Source: Geomonas diazotrophica (GTDB taxonomy: Bacteria; Desulfobacterota; Desulfuromonadia; Geobacterales; Geobacteraceae). Taken from it: DNA of 64,000 nt. The stretch is from assembly GCF_018919385.1 (NCBI RefSeq), contig NZ_JAHLMF010000006.1, positions 124,001-188,000 on the forward strand. The letters are read 5' to 3'. The notes below the pieces were generated by a model that was not told the origin of the DNA, did no database searches, and saw only the letters and a list, made by a program, of their open reading frames with translations. Numbering within the stretch: the first letter of the stretch is position 1; each line of letters opens with the position of its first letter. The translations under genes were made by a program, and so were the position numbers. Of this stretch, positions 25,755-34,776 are shown one piece after another.

Positions 25755-25877
25755 CGCCTCTCCCCCTGAGTCCGGACAACTCGCACAGGTTACGCTAAAT
25801 CAAACGGGGGTGTCAACGCTACCGGCACCGGGAGGAGAGGAGTTGCGAAAAGGATGAGGAAAAAGCCGCTGAAAGAG

Positions 25878-25907
25878 AGAATCCCCCTCCGGGGGGAGGG
25901 GGATTCT
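25878..25907 (-). terminator. Hairpin terminator of the zinc-ribbon gene
   Basis: A perfect 13-bp stem, AGAATCCCCCTCC / GGAGGGGGATTCT, with a GGGG loop, 25 bp after the stop of the gene at 25933. On the minus strand a T-rich stretch (ctctctttc, then cttttttcc) follows. Confidence 0.75.
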
Positions 25908-25932
25908 TTGGGAGAATAGCAGGAACGGGGAC

Positions 25933-26157
25933 TCAGGACTTGCCGTCCAGGGTGAGGCTGTAATCGTCCCCCTCGACGGGCTCGCTCGCGGCCTGGAGAA
26001 ACGATTCCGCCTGGGGGTCCTTGACGATCTCGATGACGCCGTGGTTTGCGGACCAGACCGTGCCGCAGACGCTGCATTCCGTGATCCCCTCTTTGAACCC
26101 CTCCGAATGTAGGTTGGTGTCGACCTGCGCATGGTTCTTACATACCGGGCATTGCAT
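25933..26157 (-). CDS. Small zinc-ribbon protein
   Basis: 74 aa. ATG 26157 follows GGGAGGAGAG; the frame extends upstream to 26265 without a supported start. CPVC at 3-6 and CSVC at about 29-32 form a zinc ribbon; the rest is acidic (PVEGDDYSLTLDG). No enzymatic motif. It has its own terminator. The role is unknown. Confidence 0.75.
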   Translation of the reverse strand: MQCPVCKNHAQVDTNLHSEGFKEGITECSVCGTVWSANHGVIEIVKDPQAESFLQAASEPVEGDDYSLTLDGKS

Positions 26158-26316
26158 GGCTCTCCTCCTCCCGCGGCAACTGCGGTCGCTGATCTCATGA
26201 GAGAAATTATGACGGCATTTCCCCCCGTGGCAAGTGACAATTATACGACCCGCCGTCCCCTGCACCGACGGGAACCGGCACTGCGCAGCTCGACTACCCG
26301 CTGCCGCCTCCGAGCC

Positions 26317-26634
26317 CTACTGCGGGGTCGCCCCGGCCGCGGCCTTCTTGCCGCGGGGCGCCTTAGCAGCACAGGGCGCCTTGGCAGCACGGGGCGTCTT
26401 GGCCCGCGGCGTCCCCGTGCGCCCTTTCTCTCGCGCCTTCTGCTCCTTCACCGGCGGATGGTAACTGGCCGGGTCGGCGGGATGGAGGTCGTTGAAGTGC
26501 GAGGAGATGATCTTGCGGACCATGCCGTCGCTGAAGCGGATGGTGGCCCTGATGTCGTCCACCTCGACCACCTTGCCGATTCCCCATTGCTGCGCCATTG
26601 CATGACTCACCACGCTGCCGCGCTTGACGATCAT
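26317..26634 (-). CDS. Small DUF3553-like protein with Lys/Ala-rich tail
   Basis: 105 aa. Residues 1-60 form a compact beta-rich domain (VKRGSVVSHAMAQQWGIGKVVEVDDIRATIRFSDGMVRKI) resembling the small DUF3553/CarD-N-like barrels. Residues 65-105 are a Lys/Ala/Pro/Arg tail with repeated AKTPRAAKAP-type units, similar to histone H1-like bacterial proteins. It could bind DNA or nucleoprotein; this is inference from composition. Confidence 0.72.
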   Translation of the reverse strand: MIVKRGSVVSHAMAQQWGIGKVVEVDDIRATIRFSDGMVRKIISSHFNDLHPADPASYHPPVKEQKAREKGRTGTPRAKTPRAAKAPCAAKAPRGKKAAAGATPQ

Positions 26635-26870
26635 ATTTTTACCCTCGCTGTGACGTTTTCGGTCCAGGGCGGACGCGTCGACACGCTCGGCCGGAAGGGT
26701 CGAGGCTGCTGGCTGCGAACTTGGATCGATTGTTGGAAAGACAGATCAACTGATCAAGAGATGTGGCGACTGCTGCTGCAGGGAGCGACGCCCCGGAACC
26801 TAGGCACCATGAGAATATACACCGGAAACGGGAAATGGACAGCGGGACGGCAATTTTTCCGGCAGAAGCG

Positions 26871-27746
26871 TTACGGTCCCGGCGCCCGACCCGACGGCCC
26901 AACCTGGGCAGGAGGCGCAGCCGCCGGTTCGGCAAGCGGCTGCAGCTGGTCGGGAGGCACCTGCGGCTCACCCATGATGATGACAGCGGGTCCGCGCAAC
27001 CTCTGCAGCCTGCCGGTGTCTCGCGAGCCGACCGCCCAGCGGTAGAGCGTCTTCGCGTCCATGAGCAGGGGCTTGGCAGGCTCCCCGTAATAGGCAAGCT
27101 GCATTTCCTCGTCCGTTAGCCCGATGCAGCCGTGGGAGGCGGGATAGCCGGGGAGGTCGCGGCCGTGGATCCAATAGGAGGTCCAGCCGTCATCCTTCTT
27201 GTCCACGTGGAAGCGCAGCCCGTAATGCATCGGGTAGGGGCGATCCGTCCCCTCCACCGGGAAGAGGCTCGACTCGTGCACCGGATCGACGGCATCCACC
27301 CGGTAGCTGCCGTTCCTGAGGCGGTACTCCTCCACCCCGACCGCGACCGGGGCCGAAAAGACCAGGGTGCCGAACTCGTAGGCTCCCAGGAACATCTCGT
27401 TCTGGTCGATGAGGATCAACTGCGGCTCCTTCTCCGCATCGTGGTAGAAGGGAGGCATGGGGTTGAACTCCTTGATGTCCTCCATGTGCTTGGGAACCTT
27501 GACGGACATGCCGGCCAGGAAATGACGCCGGTCCATGCGGTTGAAGCGCAGGCCGTCCTGCCACTGCTTGCCGAAGATCTTGTAGGGGGAGTCCTTGCTG
27601 GTGACCTTGACGCAGTCCCACTCATAGAGGTAGTCGGTGGGATAGTGGATTTCGCATAGGGATCGTATCTTTTCGGATGCAGAAGAGGGGAGGATGGTTG
27701 CACCCAGGAGTATCAGGACGGTAAGCAGTATGTGCAGCGGTCTCAT
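26871..27746 (-). CDS. Secreted L,D-transpeptidase (YkuD family)
   Basis: 291 aa. ATG 27746 gives a signal peptide (MRPLHILLTVLILLGATILPSSA). The YkuD domain spans about 125-255, with the catalytic motif HGRDLPGYPASHGCIGLTD (catalytic Cys). A Pro/Ala-rich tail follows. L,D-transpeptidases make 3-3 crosslinks or attach proteins to peptidoglycan in the periplasm. The longer frame upstream lacks a signal peptide at its own start and was rejected. Confidence 0.9.
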   Translation of the reverse strand: MRPLHILLTVLILLGATILPSSASEKIRSLCEIHYPTDYLYEWDCVKVTSKDSPYKIFGKQWQDGLRFNRMDRRHFLAGMSVKVPKHMEDIKEFNPMPPFYHDAEKEPQLILIDQNEMFLGAYEFGTLVFSAPVAVGVEEYRLRNGSYRVDAVDPVHESSLFPVEGTDRPYPMHYGLRFHVDKKDDGWTSYWIHGRDLPGYPASHGCIGLTDEEMQLAYYGEPAKPLLMDAKTLYRWAVGSRDTGRLQRLRGPAVIIMGEPQVPPDQLQPLAEPAAAPPAQVGPSGRAPGP

Positions 27747-27878
27747 TGTGCGCCTCTTCCTGGGCCAGTGAAGCGGCTGGCAGCCGGTCGGGAGACGAGT
27801 ACATTGTACCAAAACACTCATGAAAGGGAAAGGGAGCACCTGCTCATCAGGGAGCGGCTCCCCACGTTCATCAAATAA

Positions 27879-27906
27879 AAAGCCCCGTGACTGTGTCCGG
27901 GGCTTT
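27879..27906 (-). terminator. Rho-independent terminator
   Basis: On the minus strand AAAGCCCCG, a 10-nt loop, CGGGGCTTT, then a TTTATTTG run. It follows the gene ending at 27931 by 25 bp. Confidence 0.9.
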
Positions 27907-27930
27907 GGTCTTGTACAGTTTGTGGCCAGG

Positions 27931-28572
27931 TCAGACGGTCGAGCGCAGCAGTCGGTTGACCTGGCCCCACCCCCCATGGGCGCCGGTCGCGGCCAGGAAC
28001 TCCTTCACCGCCGGTTTCATCTCCTTGGCGATCCGGCTCACCTCGTCGTTCAGATGAAACACGCCTTTTCCGGTCGACACCTCGCCCCCTGCGGTTGCCG
28101 CCAGGGTGAAGCCGAAGCTCCTGTCGGTAAGCTCGGCGGTGCTCCCCTGGTAGCCGAGGGAGATGCCCTCGGCACCGCTTTGGAGGGTGGCGGAGCGCTG
28201 CTCGACGGAGAAATGATCATACTGCAGTTCCAGACCGTAGCTCACTTCCTTGCCGTCTTTGGTCGAGATGGTTCCGCTGAAGGAAAGCGAGGCCTGCTCC
28301 GCGGAGAGTTCGGTCTGCTGGTAACTCAACTGCTGGACGTCGCCGCCGGTGATCCGGGTTAGGAGGTCCCCCAGCAGCTGCAGCGTCGCGTCCCCGGTTG
28401 CCGACGTTTTTTCACCGGCCTCCCTGGATGCTGCCAGCGCCTGGTCCGAGACGTCCACCCGGTCCGTTGCAGCCGCACCCGGAACGGTCTCGGCGCCAAC
28501 GGTCTCGCTGCGTTTAAATGGCTGCCCTACAAGTGGAAGAGCCGTCGAGCTTTGCGTCGTCGCAACTTGCAT
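27931..28572 (-). CDS. Conserved hypothetical protein
   Basis: 213 aa with the start at ATG 28572, preceded by AGGAGG. No signal peptide or membrane segment. The N-terminus is Thr/Ser/Ala-rich and contains a VDVSDQALAAS segment like those of flagellar or phage-type hypothetical proteins. The middle is beta-rich (SLSFSGTISTKDGKEVSYGLELQYDHFSVEQ). It is flanked by terminators on both sides, so it is monocistronic. Function unknown. Confidence 0.72.
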   Translation of the reverse strand: MQVATTQSSTALPLVGQPFKRSETVGAETVPGAAATDRVDVSDQALAASREAGEKTSATGDATLQLLGDLLTRITGGDVQQLSYQQTELSAEQASLSFSGTISTKDGKEVSYGLELQYDHFSVEQRSATLQSGAEGISLGYQGSTAELTDRSFGFTLAATAGGEVSTGKGVFHLNDEVSRIAKEMKPAVKEFLAATGAHGGWGQVNRLLRSTV

Positions 28573-28672
28573 ACCCCGCCTCCTGACTTTGTCGTGGCTA
28601 ACAAAGTGAAATATCGGCAAAAGCGGACGGTCACTTTAACGTTTTCCGATCATGCCCCGAGACGGCACCACG

Positions 28673-28706
28673 AAAAAAGCCCCGCGGCTGCAATAGCCTC
28701 GGGGCT
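28673..28706 (-). terminator. Rho-independent terminator of cysM
   Basis: On the minus strand AGCCCCG...CGGGGCT with an inner AGGCT/AGCC pairing, followed by six T (A-run 28673-28678 on plus). It lies about 30 bp after the cysM stop. Confidence 0.9.
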
Positions 28707-28733
28707 CGGTGGTTGCAGCGCAGACGTCCCGTA

Positions 28734-29651
28734 TCAGGGGGGGCACTGCGCGCACATCGATTTGAAGAGGTTGGTGCTCAGGTAGCGGTCGCCGCGGTCG
28801 GGGAGGATGACCACGATGGTGCCGGACTCCAGTTCCTTCGCCAGCTTGAGCGCGCCGAAAACGGCGGCCCCGCCGGACATGCCGCAGAATATGCCGTGCC
28901 GCGCCGCGAGGAGCCTCGCGGTCTCGAAGGCGTCGTCGTCCTCCACCACGAGCTTTCGGTGGTAGGCGCTTGGGTCGTAGATGGGAGGGACGATGGCCTC
29001 CTGCATGTTCTTCAGCCCCTGGATCTTGTGCCCCAGCACCGGCTCGACGCCGACCACCCGGACCTGCGGCGACGTCTCACGGAAGAAGCGGGACAACCCC
29101 ATGAGCGTGCCGCCCGTGCCCATGCCGGCCACCATGTGGGTGACGGCGCCGCCGGTCTGCCGCCAGATCTCGGGCCCCGTCGTCTCGTAATGGGCGAGGA
29201 CGTTGTTCGGGTTCGCGTACTGGTTGGGCATGTAGTACTTCCCGGGGTGCTCCTCGAAGATCTTGTGCGCCAGCCTGATGGCACCGTCGGTCGCCTCGCA
29301 CCCGGGGGAAAGGACGATCTCGGCGCCGTAGGCCTCCAGCACGCTGCGCCGTTCCATGCTGACGCAGGCCGGCATCACCAGCTTGATGCGGTAGCCCCTG
29401 GCCGCGGCGATCATGGCCAGCGCGATCCCGGTGTTGCCCGAGGTCGGCTCAAGGATCACCTTGTCCACCGTCAGCTCGCCGCTTTTCTCGGCCGCCAGGA
29501 TCATGTGGCGGGCCGGGCGGTCCTTGACCGAGCCGCCGGGGTTGCTCCCCTCGAGTTTCGCCATGATCTTCACGGCGGGGTTGTCACAGAGAGAGTCGAT
29601 CTCGATGAGCGGCGTGGAGCCGATGGAATCGATCAAGCTTTGCCCTTTCAA
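28734..29651 (-). CDS. cysM: Cysteine synthase (CysM/CysK family)
   Basis: 305 aa. PLP lysine in NPGGSVKDRPA (about Lys43), the substrate loop EPTSGNTGIALA and the phosphate loop GMGTGGTLMG are intact. It makes cysteine from O-acetylserine (or O-phosphoserine) and sulfide. The start is TTG 29651, with GAGG 6 bp upstream; no ATG fits the conserved N-terminus. The C-terminus ends CAQCPP, an unusual Cys pair that may bind metal or form a disulfide. It lies divergently from the secreted repeat-protein gene. Confidence 0.92.
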   Translation of the reverse strand: MKGQSLIDSIGSTPLIEIDSLCDNPAVKIMAKLEGSNPGGSVKDRPARHMILAAEKSGELTVDKVILEPTSGNTGIALAMIAAARGYRIKLVMPACVSMERRSVLEAYGAEIVLSPGCEATDGAIRLAHKIFEEHPGKYYMPNQYANPNNVLAHYETTGPEIWRQTGGAVTHMVAGMGTGGTLMGLSRFFRETSPQVRVVGVEPVLGHKIQGLKNMQEAIVPPIYDPSAYHRKLVVEDDDAFETARLLAARHGIFCGMSGGAAVFGALKLAKELESGTIVVILPDRGDRYLSTNLFKSMCAQCPP

Positions 29652-29807
29652 TATGCGCCTCGCTTTCTATCAACGTATCGAACTATACCGGTTTCACGGA
29701 CAGCTCGGGAGCATAGCACGGCAGCTCTGCAATCAACAACCGATAATTTTGGCTCTTGATCCAGTCGCCGCCGCCGACGGCCGCCGCCCCATCCAATCCT
29801 ATTTTTA

Positions 29808-29836
29808 TTTACAGATCATGAGTATTCCCATATATT
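29808..29836 (+). promoter_or_regulatory. Promoter TTTACA-N17-TATATT
   Basis: TTTACA 29808-29813, exactly 17 bp, TATATT 29831-29836, 36 bp before the start of the secreted repeat protein. A T-rich stretch precedes the -35. It has the same architecture as the promoters at 33915, 43099 and 51778. Confidence 0.75.
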
Positions 29837-29871
29837 CCGGCAGCACAGCCGACTCCTTACCGTCCGGAGGA

Positions 29872-32580
29872 ATGATGATCAAGTTGCTGAAACTGGCAGT
29901 AGCGTTGCTGTTTTTCGTTTTCCACCTCGCCGCGGGTCACCCCGCAGTCGCCGCGGAAAAGCCCGCCGCCCCCAAAGTGAACGGGGCCATCGCGGGAAGG
30001 ATCACCGACGAAGCCGGGACTCCGATAGCCGGGGCCGCTGCGGAGGCCTTCCCCTGCTCCGCCGACGACACCCTGGCCGGTTCCGCCGTCACGGACCAAA
30101 ACGGCGAATACCTGATCAAGGGGGTGGTCGACGGCTGCTACCGGGTCCGCTTCAGCGGCAACGATCTCGAATCCTCCTGGCACGGCGGGAAACAGCTGAA
30201 GGACGACTGCGCGGAGGTGACGGTCAGCGGCGACCAGCAGCAGGGGATCGACGGCAAGCTCTCCGAGGCGGGGGCGGTTCTGACCGGCAGCGTCACGTCC
30301 ACCGAGGGAACGCCGCTGGCCGGCGCCTGGGTGACGGTGATCCAAAACAGCGGCACGGAGAGCGGACCTTCCGTGAGCGACGGCCGCAGCGACGACAAGG
30401 GAGCCTTCTCGGTACGCATCTTCCCGGGCAAGTGCATCGTGGTCTTCGCCCGCAAGGGGTACGTCACCAAGCTGCACGGCAAGTCCGCGACGGAACCCAC
30501 CGTGGTGGAAGCCGCCAAGGGGAAGACGGTCAGCGGCATCAACGGCTCTCTCGCCAAAGGGGGGCGCATCGCTGGGAGCGTGACCGACGGCAGCAAGCCG
30601 CTCCCCGGCATCTACGCGGTCGCCTACTCCACCGACACGAACGTCCTGCCGGTCTTCGCGCGCAGCGACTCCTCCGGCAAATTCGTCCTCGACGGCCTGG
30701 GGAGCGGCAAGTACAGGATCGCCTTCGGAGACCGGGAGCAGAAATTCCTGCTGCAGTGGCACGACGGCAAGACCAACCCGGACGAGGCTACCGTCATCAC
30801 GGTGACGGCGCCCGCTACGGTCTCCGGGATCAAGGGGGTGCTGCGCCAGTCCGGCGGGATCGCCGGCATGGTCACCGACGAAAGCGGCAAGGCCATCCCC
30901 GAGGTCATCGTGATAGCCGAACCGCTGGAGCGCAACTCCCGCGGCGGCAGCGCCGTCACCGACCAGACCGGCTCCTACGCCATTCACGGGCTCGACTCGG
31001 CCCACTACCACCTTTCCTTCCGCGCCACCTCGACCCACCACCTCCCCCTTTACTACCGGGATGCGGCGAAAAAGGAGGAGGCGCAGGTCGTGGAGGTCAC
31101 CGCACCGCAGACGGTTTTGGGGGTGAACCAGTTCCTCCGGCAAGGGGTACTCCTGACCGGGAAGGTCTCCGACTCCTCCGGAGAACCGGTCCAGGCCGCG
31201 GTGATGGTCTACCCCGCCCAGGCGAAGGAGGAAAGCGGCGCGGAATACGGGACCACCCAACCCGACGGCACCTTTTCCATGGCGGTGGCGGACGGGGCCT
31301 ACCTGGTGGAAGTCCGGGCGCCGGGTTACCTCCCCCAGTGGTCAGGCAAAGCCGCCACCAGGGGTGAGGCGGCACCGGTGACCGTCTCCGGGAAGGAGGG
31401 CTCCCAGCCGCTGGAAGTGGTACTGGAACGGGGCGCCTCGATATCGGGCACGGTCAAAGACCGCACAGGGGCGGGGATAGCCAGGGTGCGGGTCTCCGCC
31501 AGGGATGCCGCCACCGGGGACAGGGGCGAATCGGCCGTCACCGAGGAAGGTGGGAAGTTCACCATCCAGGGGCTCAAGTCGGGGGCCTACCGGCTCAAAG
31601 CCGACGGCAGCGAGCAGGGGTACATGGAGGCGAAACTGCCGCAGCCGGTCCAGGTCACGGCGCCGGGTGGCGCCGAGAACATCAACATCGTGCTCGCCCC
31701 GGGGGGGGGCTTCTCGGGCAAGGTCACCGACCCCGCGGGCGCCCCCTTGGCCTCGGTCAGCGTCGCCGCCTACGACCCCGCCACCTGGGACGAGGTCGGC
31801 AGCGCCTACACGGGGATCTCCGGCGACTACAAGATCGGCGGCCTCCCGGAGGGGAGCTACGCCATCCGTTTCGAGAAGAGCGATTCGAAGTACCCGGTGC
31901 AGTGGCACAAAGGGAAGTACCGCCGCGAGGATTCGGCACGGGTGGAGGTGAGCGGCACCGCCACGCTGGGCGGCCTCGACGCGGTGCTGCAGCCCGGCGT
32001 CTCCCTCACCGGAGTGGTGACCGACACCGGCGGAGTCCCGCTCGCCAACGCCAAGATCGAGGTCTACGGCGGCAGCGAGGACGAGCCCTTCTCCGACACG
32101 CGCACCGATTTCCAGGGCTCCTTCACCATCCCCTCGCTGGCTCCCGGCAGCTACCGCATCCTCTTCAGCCACAGCGACCACGTCTCCAGGTGGTATGGAG
32201 GGAGCGACCGCAGGAACGCGGCCCGGCTGGCCGTCAAGGAGGGAGCCCTCCCGCCGCTGTCCGTCGCCCTGGCGCCGGCCCGGGGGAAGTTCTCCGGCAA
32301 GCTGATGAATCCGGAAGGGAAGAAGATCGGACAGGCCTGGTTAACGGCGATCGACGCCCTGAGCGGGGCCGCCGTCGCCGACGAGAGGATCTGCGAGTGC
32401 TCCGGCGAGTTCCACACCCCGGTACCCGGCGGGATGTACCGGCTCCGGGTGGAGCGCCACGGCCAGGTCGTCTGGTACGGCGGAAACAGCCAGGAGGAGG
32501 CCCAGCAGCTCCCCGCCGTCGGCGAGATATCGGGCATGGAGCTGGTGATAGACGACAGGGGCGTGCGCGGCAAGCAGTAG
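29872..32580 (+). CDS. Secreted protein with nine carboxypeptidase-regulatory/Cna-B-like repeats
   Basis: 902 aa. Signal peptide at 1-28 (LLKLAVALLFFVFHLAAGHPAVAA). Nine tandem beta-sandwich units of about 95 aa follow, each opening with a G-x-V/I-T/S-D-x-x-G phrase: GRITDEAG, GSVTSTEG, GSVTDGSK, GMVTDESG, GKVSDSSG, GTVKDRTG, GKVTDPAG, GVVTDTGG, GKLMNPEG. There is no sortase signal or C-terminal membrane anchor. GGAGG is 1 bp from ATG 29872 and 4 bp from ATG 29875, so the second Met may be the true start. It is probably an extracellular or periplasmic structural or adhesive protein. The frame extends upstream through cysM as a shadow. Confidence 0.85.
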   Translation: MMIKLLKLAVALLFFVFHLAAGHPAVAAEKPAAPKVNGAIAGRITDEAGTPIAGAAAEAFPCSADDTLAGSAVTDQNGEYLIKGVVDGCYRVRFSGNDLESSWHGGKQLKDDCAEVTVSGDQQQGIDGKLSEAGAVLTGSVTSTEGTPLAGAWVTVIQNSGTESGPSVSDGRSDDKGAFSVRIFPGKCIVVFARKGYVTKLHGKSATEPTVVEAAKGKTVSGINGSLAKGGRIAGSVTDGSKPLPGIYAVAYSTDTNVLPVFARSDSSGKFVLDGLGSGKYRIAFGDREQKFLLQWHDGKTNPDEATVITVTAPATVSGIKGVLRQSGGIAGMVTDESGKAIPEVIVIAEPLERNSRGGSAVTDQTGSYAIHGLDSAHYHLSFRATSTHHLPLYYRDAAKKEEAQVVEVTAPQTVLGVNQFLRQGVLLTGKVSDSSGEPVQAAVMVYPAQAKEESGAEYGTTQPDGTFSMAVADGAYLVEVRAPGYLPQWSGKAATRGEAAPVTVSGKEGSQPLEVVLERGASISGTVKDRTGAGIARVRVSARDAATGDRGESAVTEEGGKFTIQGLKSGAYRLKADGSEQGYMEAKLPQPVQVTAPGGAENINIVLAPGGGFSGKVTDPAGAPLASVSVAAYDPATWDEVGSAYTGISGDYKIGGLPEGSYAIRFEKSDSKYPVQWHKGKYRREDSARVEVSGTATLGGLDAVLQPGVSLTGVVTDTGGVPLANAKIEVYGGSEDEPFSDTRTDFQGSFTIPSLAPGSYRILFSHSDHVSRWYGGSDRRNAARLAVKEGALPPLSVALAPARGKFSGKLMNPEGKKIGQAWLTAIDALSGAAVADERICECSGEFHTPVPGGMYRLRVERHGQVVWYGGNSQEEAQQLPAVGEISGMELVIDDRGVRGKQ

Positions 32581-32605
32581 CAGTAGCAGTATCAGTAGCA
32601 GCGGT
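32575..32605. repeat. CAGTAG microsatellite after the repeat-protein gene
   Basis: AGCAGT units run through the stop codon and beyond (cagtag, cagtag, cagtat, cagtag, cagcgg). Slippage here could change the extreme C-terminus. Confidence 0.6.
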
Positions 32606-32680
32606 AGCGCGAAGCGGGAAAGGACGGCCGGTGTCGGGGCAAAGTCCAGAGTCAGGATGCGACAAGGGAGCTTGTACAGG

Positions 32681-33823
32681 GTGAAAGATTGCAGATGGAT
32701 GGTAGCGCTGTCCCTTTTTTCTTTGGTGGGATGCGCCGGTGGCCTCTCCCCCTCCAGGGGGTCATGGCCGTGGGATTATGACGGGGATTACGGGAAAGCC
32801 CGGACGGGAAACTACATCGGCGTCAGCGGCGCGGTGGCCAAGTTTGGGGATCCGCCTCCTGCGGCCGGCAAGGCGGCAAGCGCCGAGAACATCGCGCTCC
32901 CGGAACGGATCTCCGAGGAGAAAGGCGCTCCCTTCGCCAAGGCGGCGGACACCACCCGCTCCTTGCCGGAGGAACCGGCTCCTGCCAGGTCGAAGAAAAT
33001 CTACGACTTTACCGTGCGCGACGTCAAGAACGTCCCCCCCGGCTACGTACCCGACGGGTCGGTCGACACGACGCACGCCATCACCGCGGTCAACCACGGC
33101 ATGGCGCCGGTGTCGGTCGTGTTGGATATTGACAGGGACCGATCGGACAACCTGAGGATAGACGGCGAAGGGCCGCTTTACGCGGTGGTCCCTCCCAACA
33201 GCGAACAGGTTCTTTTTCGGGCCAGGCCGGAACAAAGGGGGAGTTCCTACCGGGCAAGGTACTCGTACTCCTGGGGCATCGGCGTCTACACCGCGAAGCA
33301 CAGCTGCCCTGAGCGCTACCGCTTCCCCTTCGGCGGCAAGGTGAAAGCGTTTGCCAGCCTGGCCGAAGGGGAGCAGCCTCCCCCCGACCGCTTTGCCATC
33401 ACCTTCTCCATGCCCGCAGGTACCACCGTCCTGGCAGCGCGCAAGGGTGTCATCAGCAGGATCAAGGAAAACCACACGATCGACATCCTCCACGACGACT
33501 CCACCATCGCCACCTACCAGCATATCGGCAGGATCGGCGCAGAGATCTCCGAAGGGAAAGTCGTTTCGGCAGGAGACCCGCTCGGCGTGCTCAGTCCCAT
33601 GGGCAAAAGCGGTGACTCTTACCTGCATTTCATGGTCTGGCGCCCGGAACCGCAGCATTTTGACGGCGCCGCGCCGCAGAACTCCTCCCTGGGATTCTCC
33701 TCGGTCTCCTTTCCGGTCGAATTTTGCACCGACACCGGCACCTGCTCCGTCCTGACAAAGAACCAGCCGGTGCCTTTTGTTCCCGCGGCAAAGGCAAAAT
33801 CGCGGGGCCGGGGAAAATCGTGA
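32681..33823 (+). CDS. M23-like lipoprotein with degenerate active site
   Basis: 380 aa from GTG 32681 (AAGGGAG about 10 bp upstream); an ATG at 32699 and an earlier frame start are alternatives. A lipobox LVGCAGG follows a short hydrophobic segment. The C-terminal half has the LytM fold: FAITFSMPAGTTVLAARKGVIS, YQHIG, and YLHFMVW. In active relatives the first ligands read H...YAIDF-MPEGTPV; here the His is absent and the Asp is Thr (AITF). It probably does not cleave peptidoglycan, but may bind it or regulate other enzymes, as degenerate LytM proteins do. Confidence 0.8.
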   Translation: MKDCRWMVALSLFSLVGCAGGLSPSRGSWPWDYDGDYGKARTGNYIGVSGAVAKFGDPPPAAGKAASAENIALPERISEEKGAPFAKAADTTRSLPEEPAPARSKKIYDFTVRDVKNVPPGYVPDGSVDTTHAITAVNHGMAPVSVVLDIDRDRSDNLRIDGEGPLYAVVPPNSEQVLFRARPEQRGSSYRARYSYSWGIGVYTAKHSCPERYRFPFGGKVKAFASLAEGEQPPPDRFAITFSMPAGTTVLAARKGVISRIKENHTIDILHDDSTIATYQHIGRIGAEISEGKVVSAGDPLGVLSPMGKSGDSYLHFMVWRPEPQHFDGAAPQNSSLGFSSVSFPVEFCTDTGTCSVLTKNQPVPFVPAAKAKSRGRGKS

Positions 33824-33914
33824 TAGGGACCCGCCATGCCCTCCATGCTCTTTCGTAGGGTCCGTATTGTATCAGTACCGCCACTCGTATCTTACTTGCT
33901 GATGGTTTTTCTGT

Positions 33915-33943
33915 TTTACATTACATGAACATTAACCTATAGT
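33915..33943 (+). promoter_or_regulatory. Promoter TTTACA-N17-TATAGT
   Basis: TTTACA 33915-33920, 17 bp, TATAGT 33938-33943, about 40 bp before the PstS-like gene. The spacer resembles those at 29808 and 43099 (CATGAACATTAAC). Confidence 0.75.
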
Positions 33944-33982
33944 CCGCTGATCACAGTATCATTGGTTGCTGACGGGGGAGCA

Positions 33983-34738
33983 ATGAAGGAAATAGTTGTC
34001 GCGGTCGCGTTGAGTATGGCGTTGTGTATTGCGTTGTGTGTGCCGGCTTTTGCCGATGAGATAAAGATCGAGGGGGGCGGGACGGCGATCAACACGGTCT
34101 TCCTCCCCATCAAGAAAAGGTATGAGAAGCTGCACGGGGATTACCTCACCATAGTGCAGTCCTCGGCGGTCAAAGGGCTGATCGCCCTCAACGAGGGCAA
34201 GGTGGACATAGCGACCGGTGCTCATCCGCTCGAGGACATCGTCGCCGGCGCCGCGAAGGACGGGGTCGTCATTGATCCGTCCACGTTCGTGTCCACGCAG
34301 ATAGGGGACAACGAGCTCGTGGTCATCGCCAACCGCGACAGCGAGGTGCGGCAATTGTCGAAAGAGCAGCTGAAAGGGGTCTTCACGGGGAAGATCGGCA
34401 ACTGGAAGGAGGTCGGAGGCAGGAACCTCCCCGTCGTCGTGGTCTGGGGGAAGGAGACGGAGGGACAAAACGTCCAGTTCACCCGCATCGCGCTGGACGG
34501 AGAGCCGGTCACCGCGACCAGGCACCCCGCCGCCACCTACCGCGACATAGCGGAAACGGTCGCCAGGGTCCCGGGGAGCGTCGGCGTCGTCTCCCACGAA
34601 ATGACCACCGCCGCCACCCGCTCCATCGACACCATAGCCATAGCCAGCCCGATCTACGCCTTCACCAAAGGGGCTCCCAGCGCCAAGGTGCAGACGGTGA
34701 TCGACTTCTACAAGACCGAATACGGCTTCCTGAAGTAG
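33983..34738 (+). CDS. PstS-like phosphate-binding protein
   Basis: 251 aa from ATG 33983 (GGGGGAG upstream). Signal peptide 1-23. The PBP-like domain shows GGGTAINTVFLPIKKRYEK, SSAVKGLIALNEGKVDIATGAHPLE and LKGVFTGKIGNWKEVGG, characteristic of PstS-type proteins. It lies alone, without pstCAB, so it may be a sensor or accessory phosphate (or other oxyanion) binding protein rather than a transporter component. Confidence 0.85.
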   Translation: MKEIVVAVALSMALCIALCVPAFADEIKIEGGGTAINTVFLPIKKRYEKLHGDYLTIVQSSAVKGLIALNEGKVDIATGAHPLEDIVAGAAKDGVVIDPSTFVSTQIGDNELVVIANRDSEVRQLSKEQLKGVFTGKIGNWKEVGGRNLPVVVVWGKETEGQNVQFTRIALDGEPVTATRHPAATYRDIAETVARVPGSVGVVSHEMTTAATRSIDTIAIASPIYAFTKGAPSAKVQTVIDFYKTEYGFLK

Positions 34739-34776
34739 CCCCCAGGGCGGCCGCACCCGCGCTCCCGGCCGTTACC

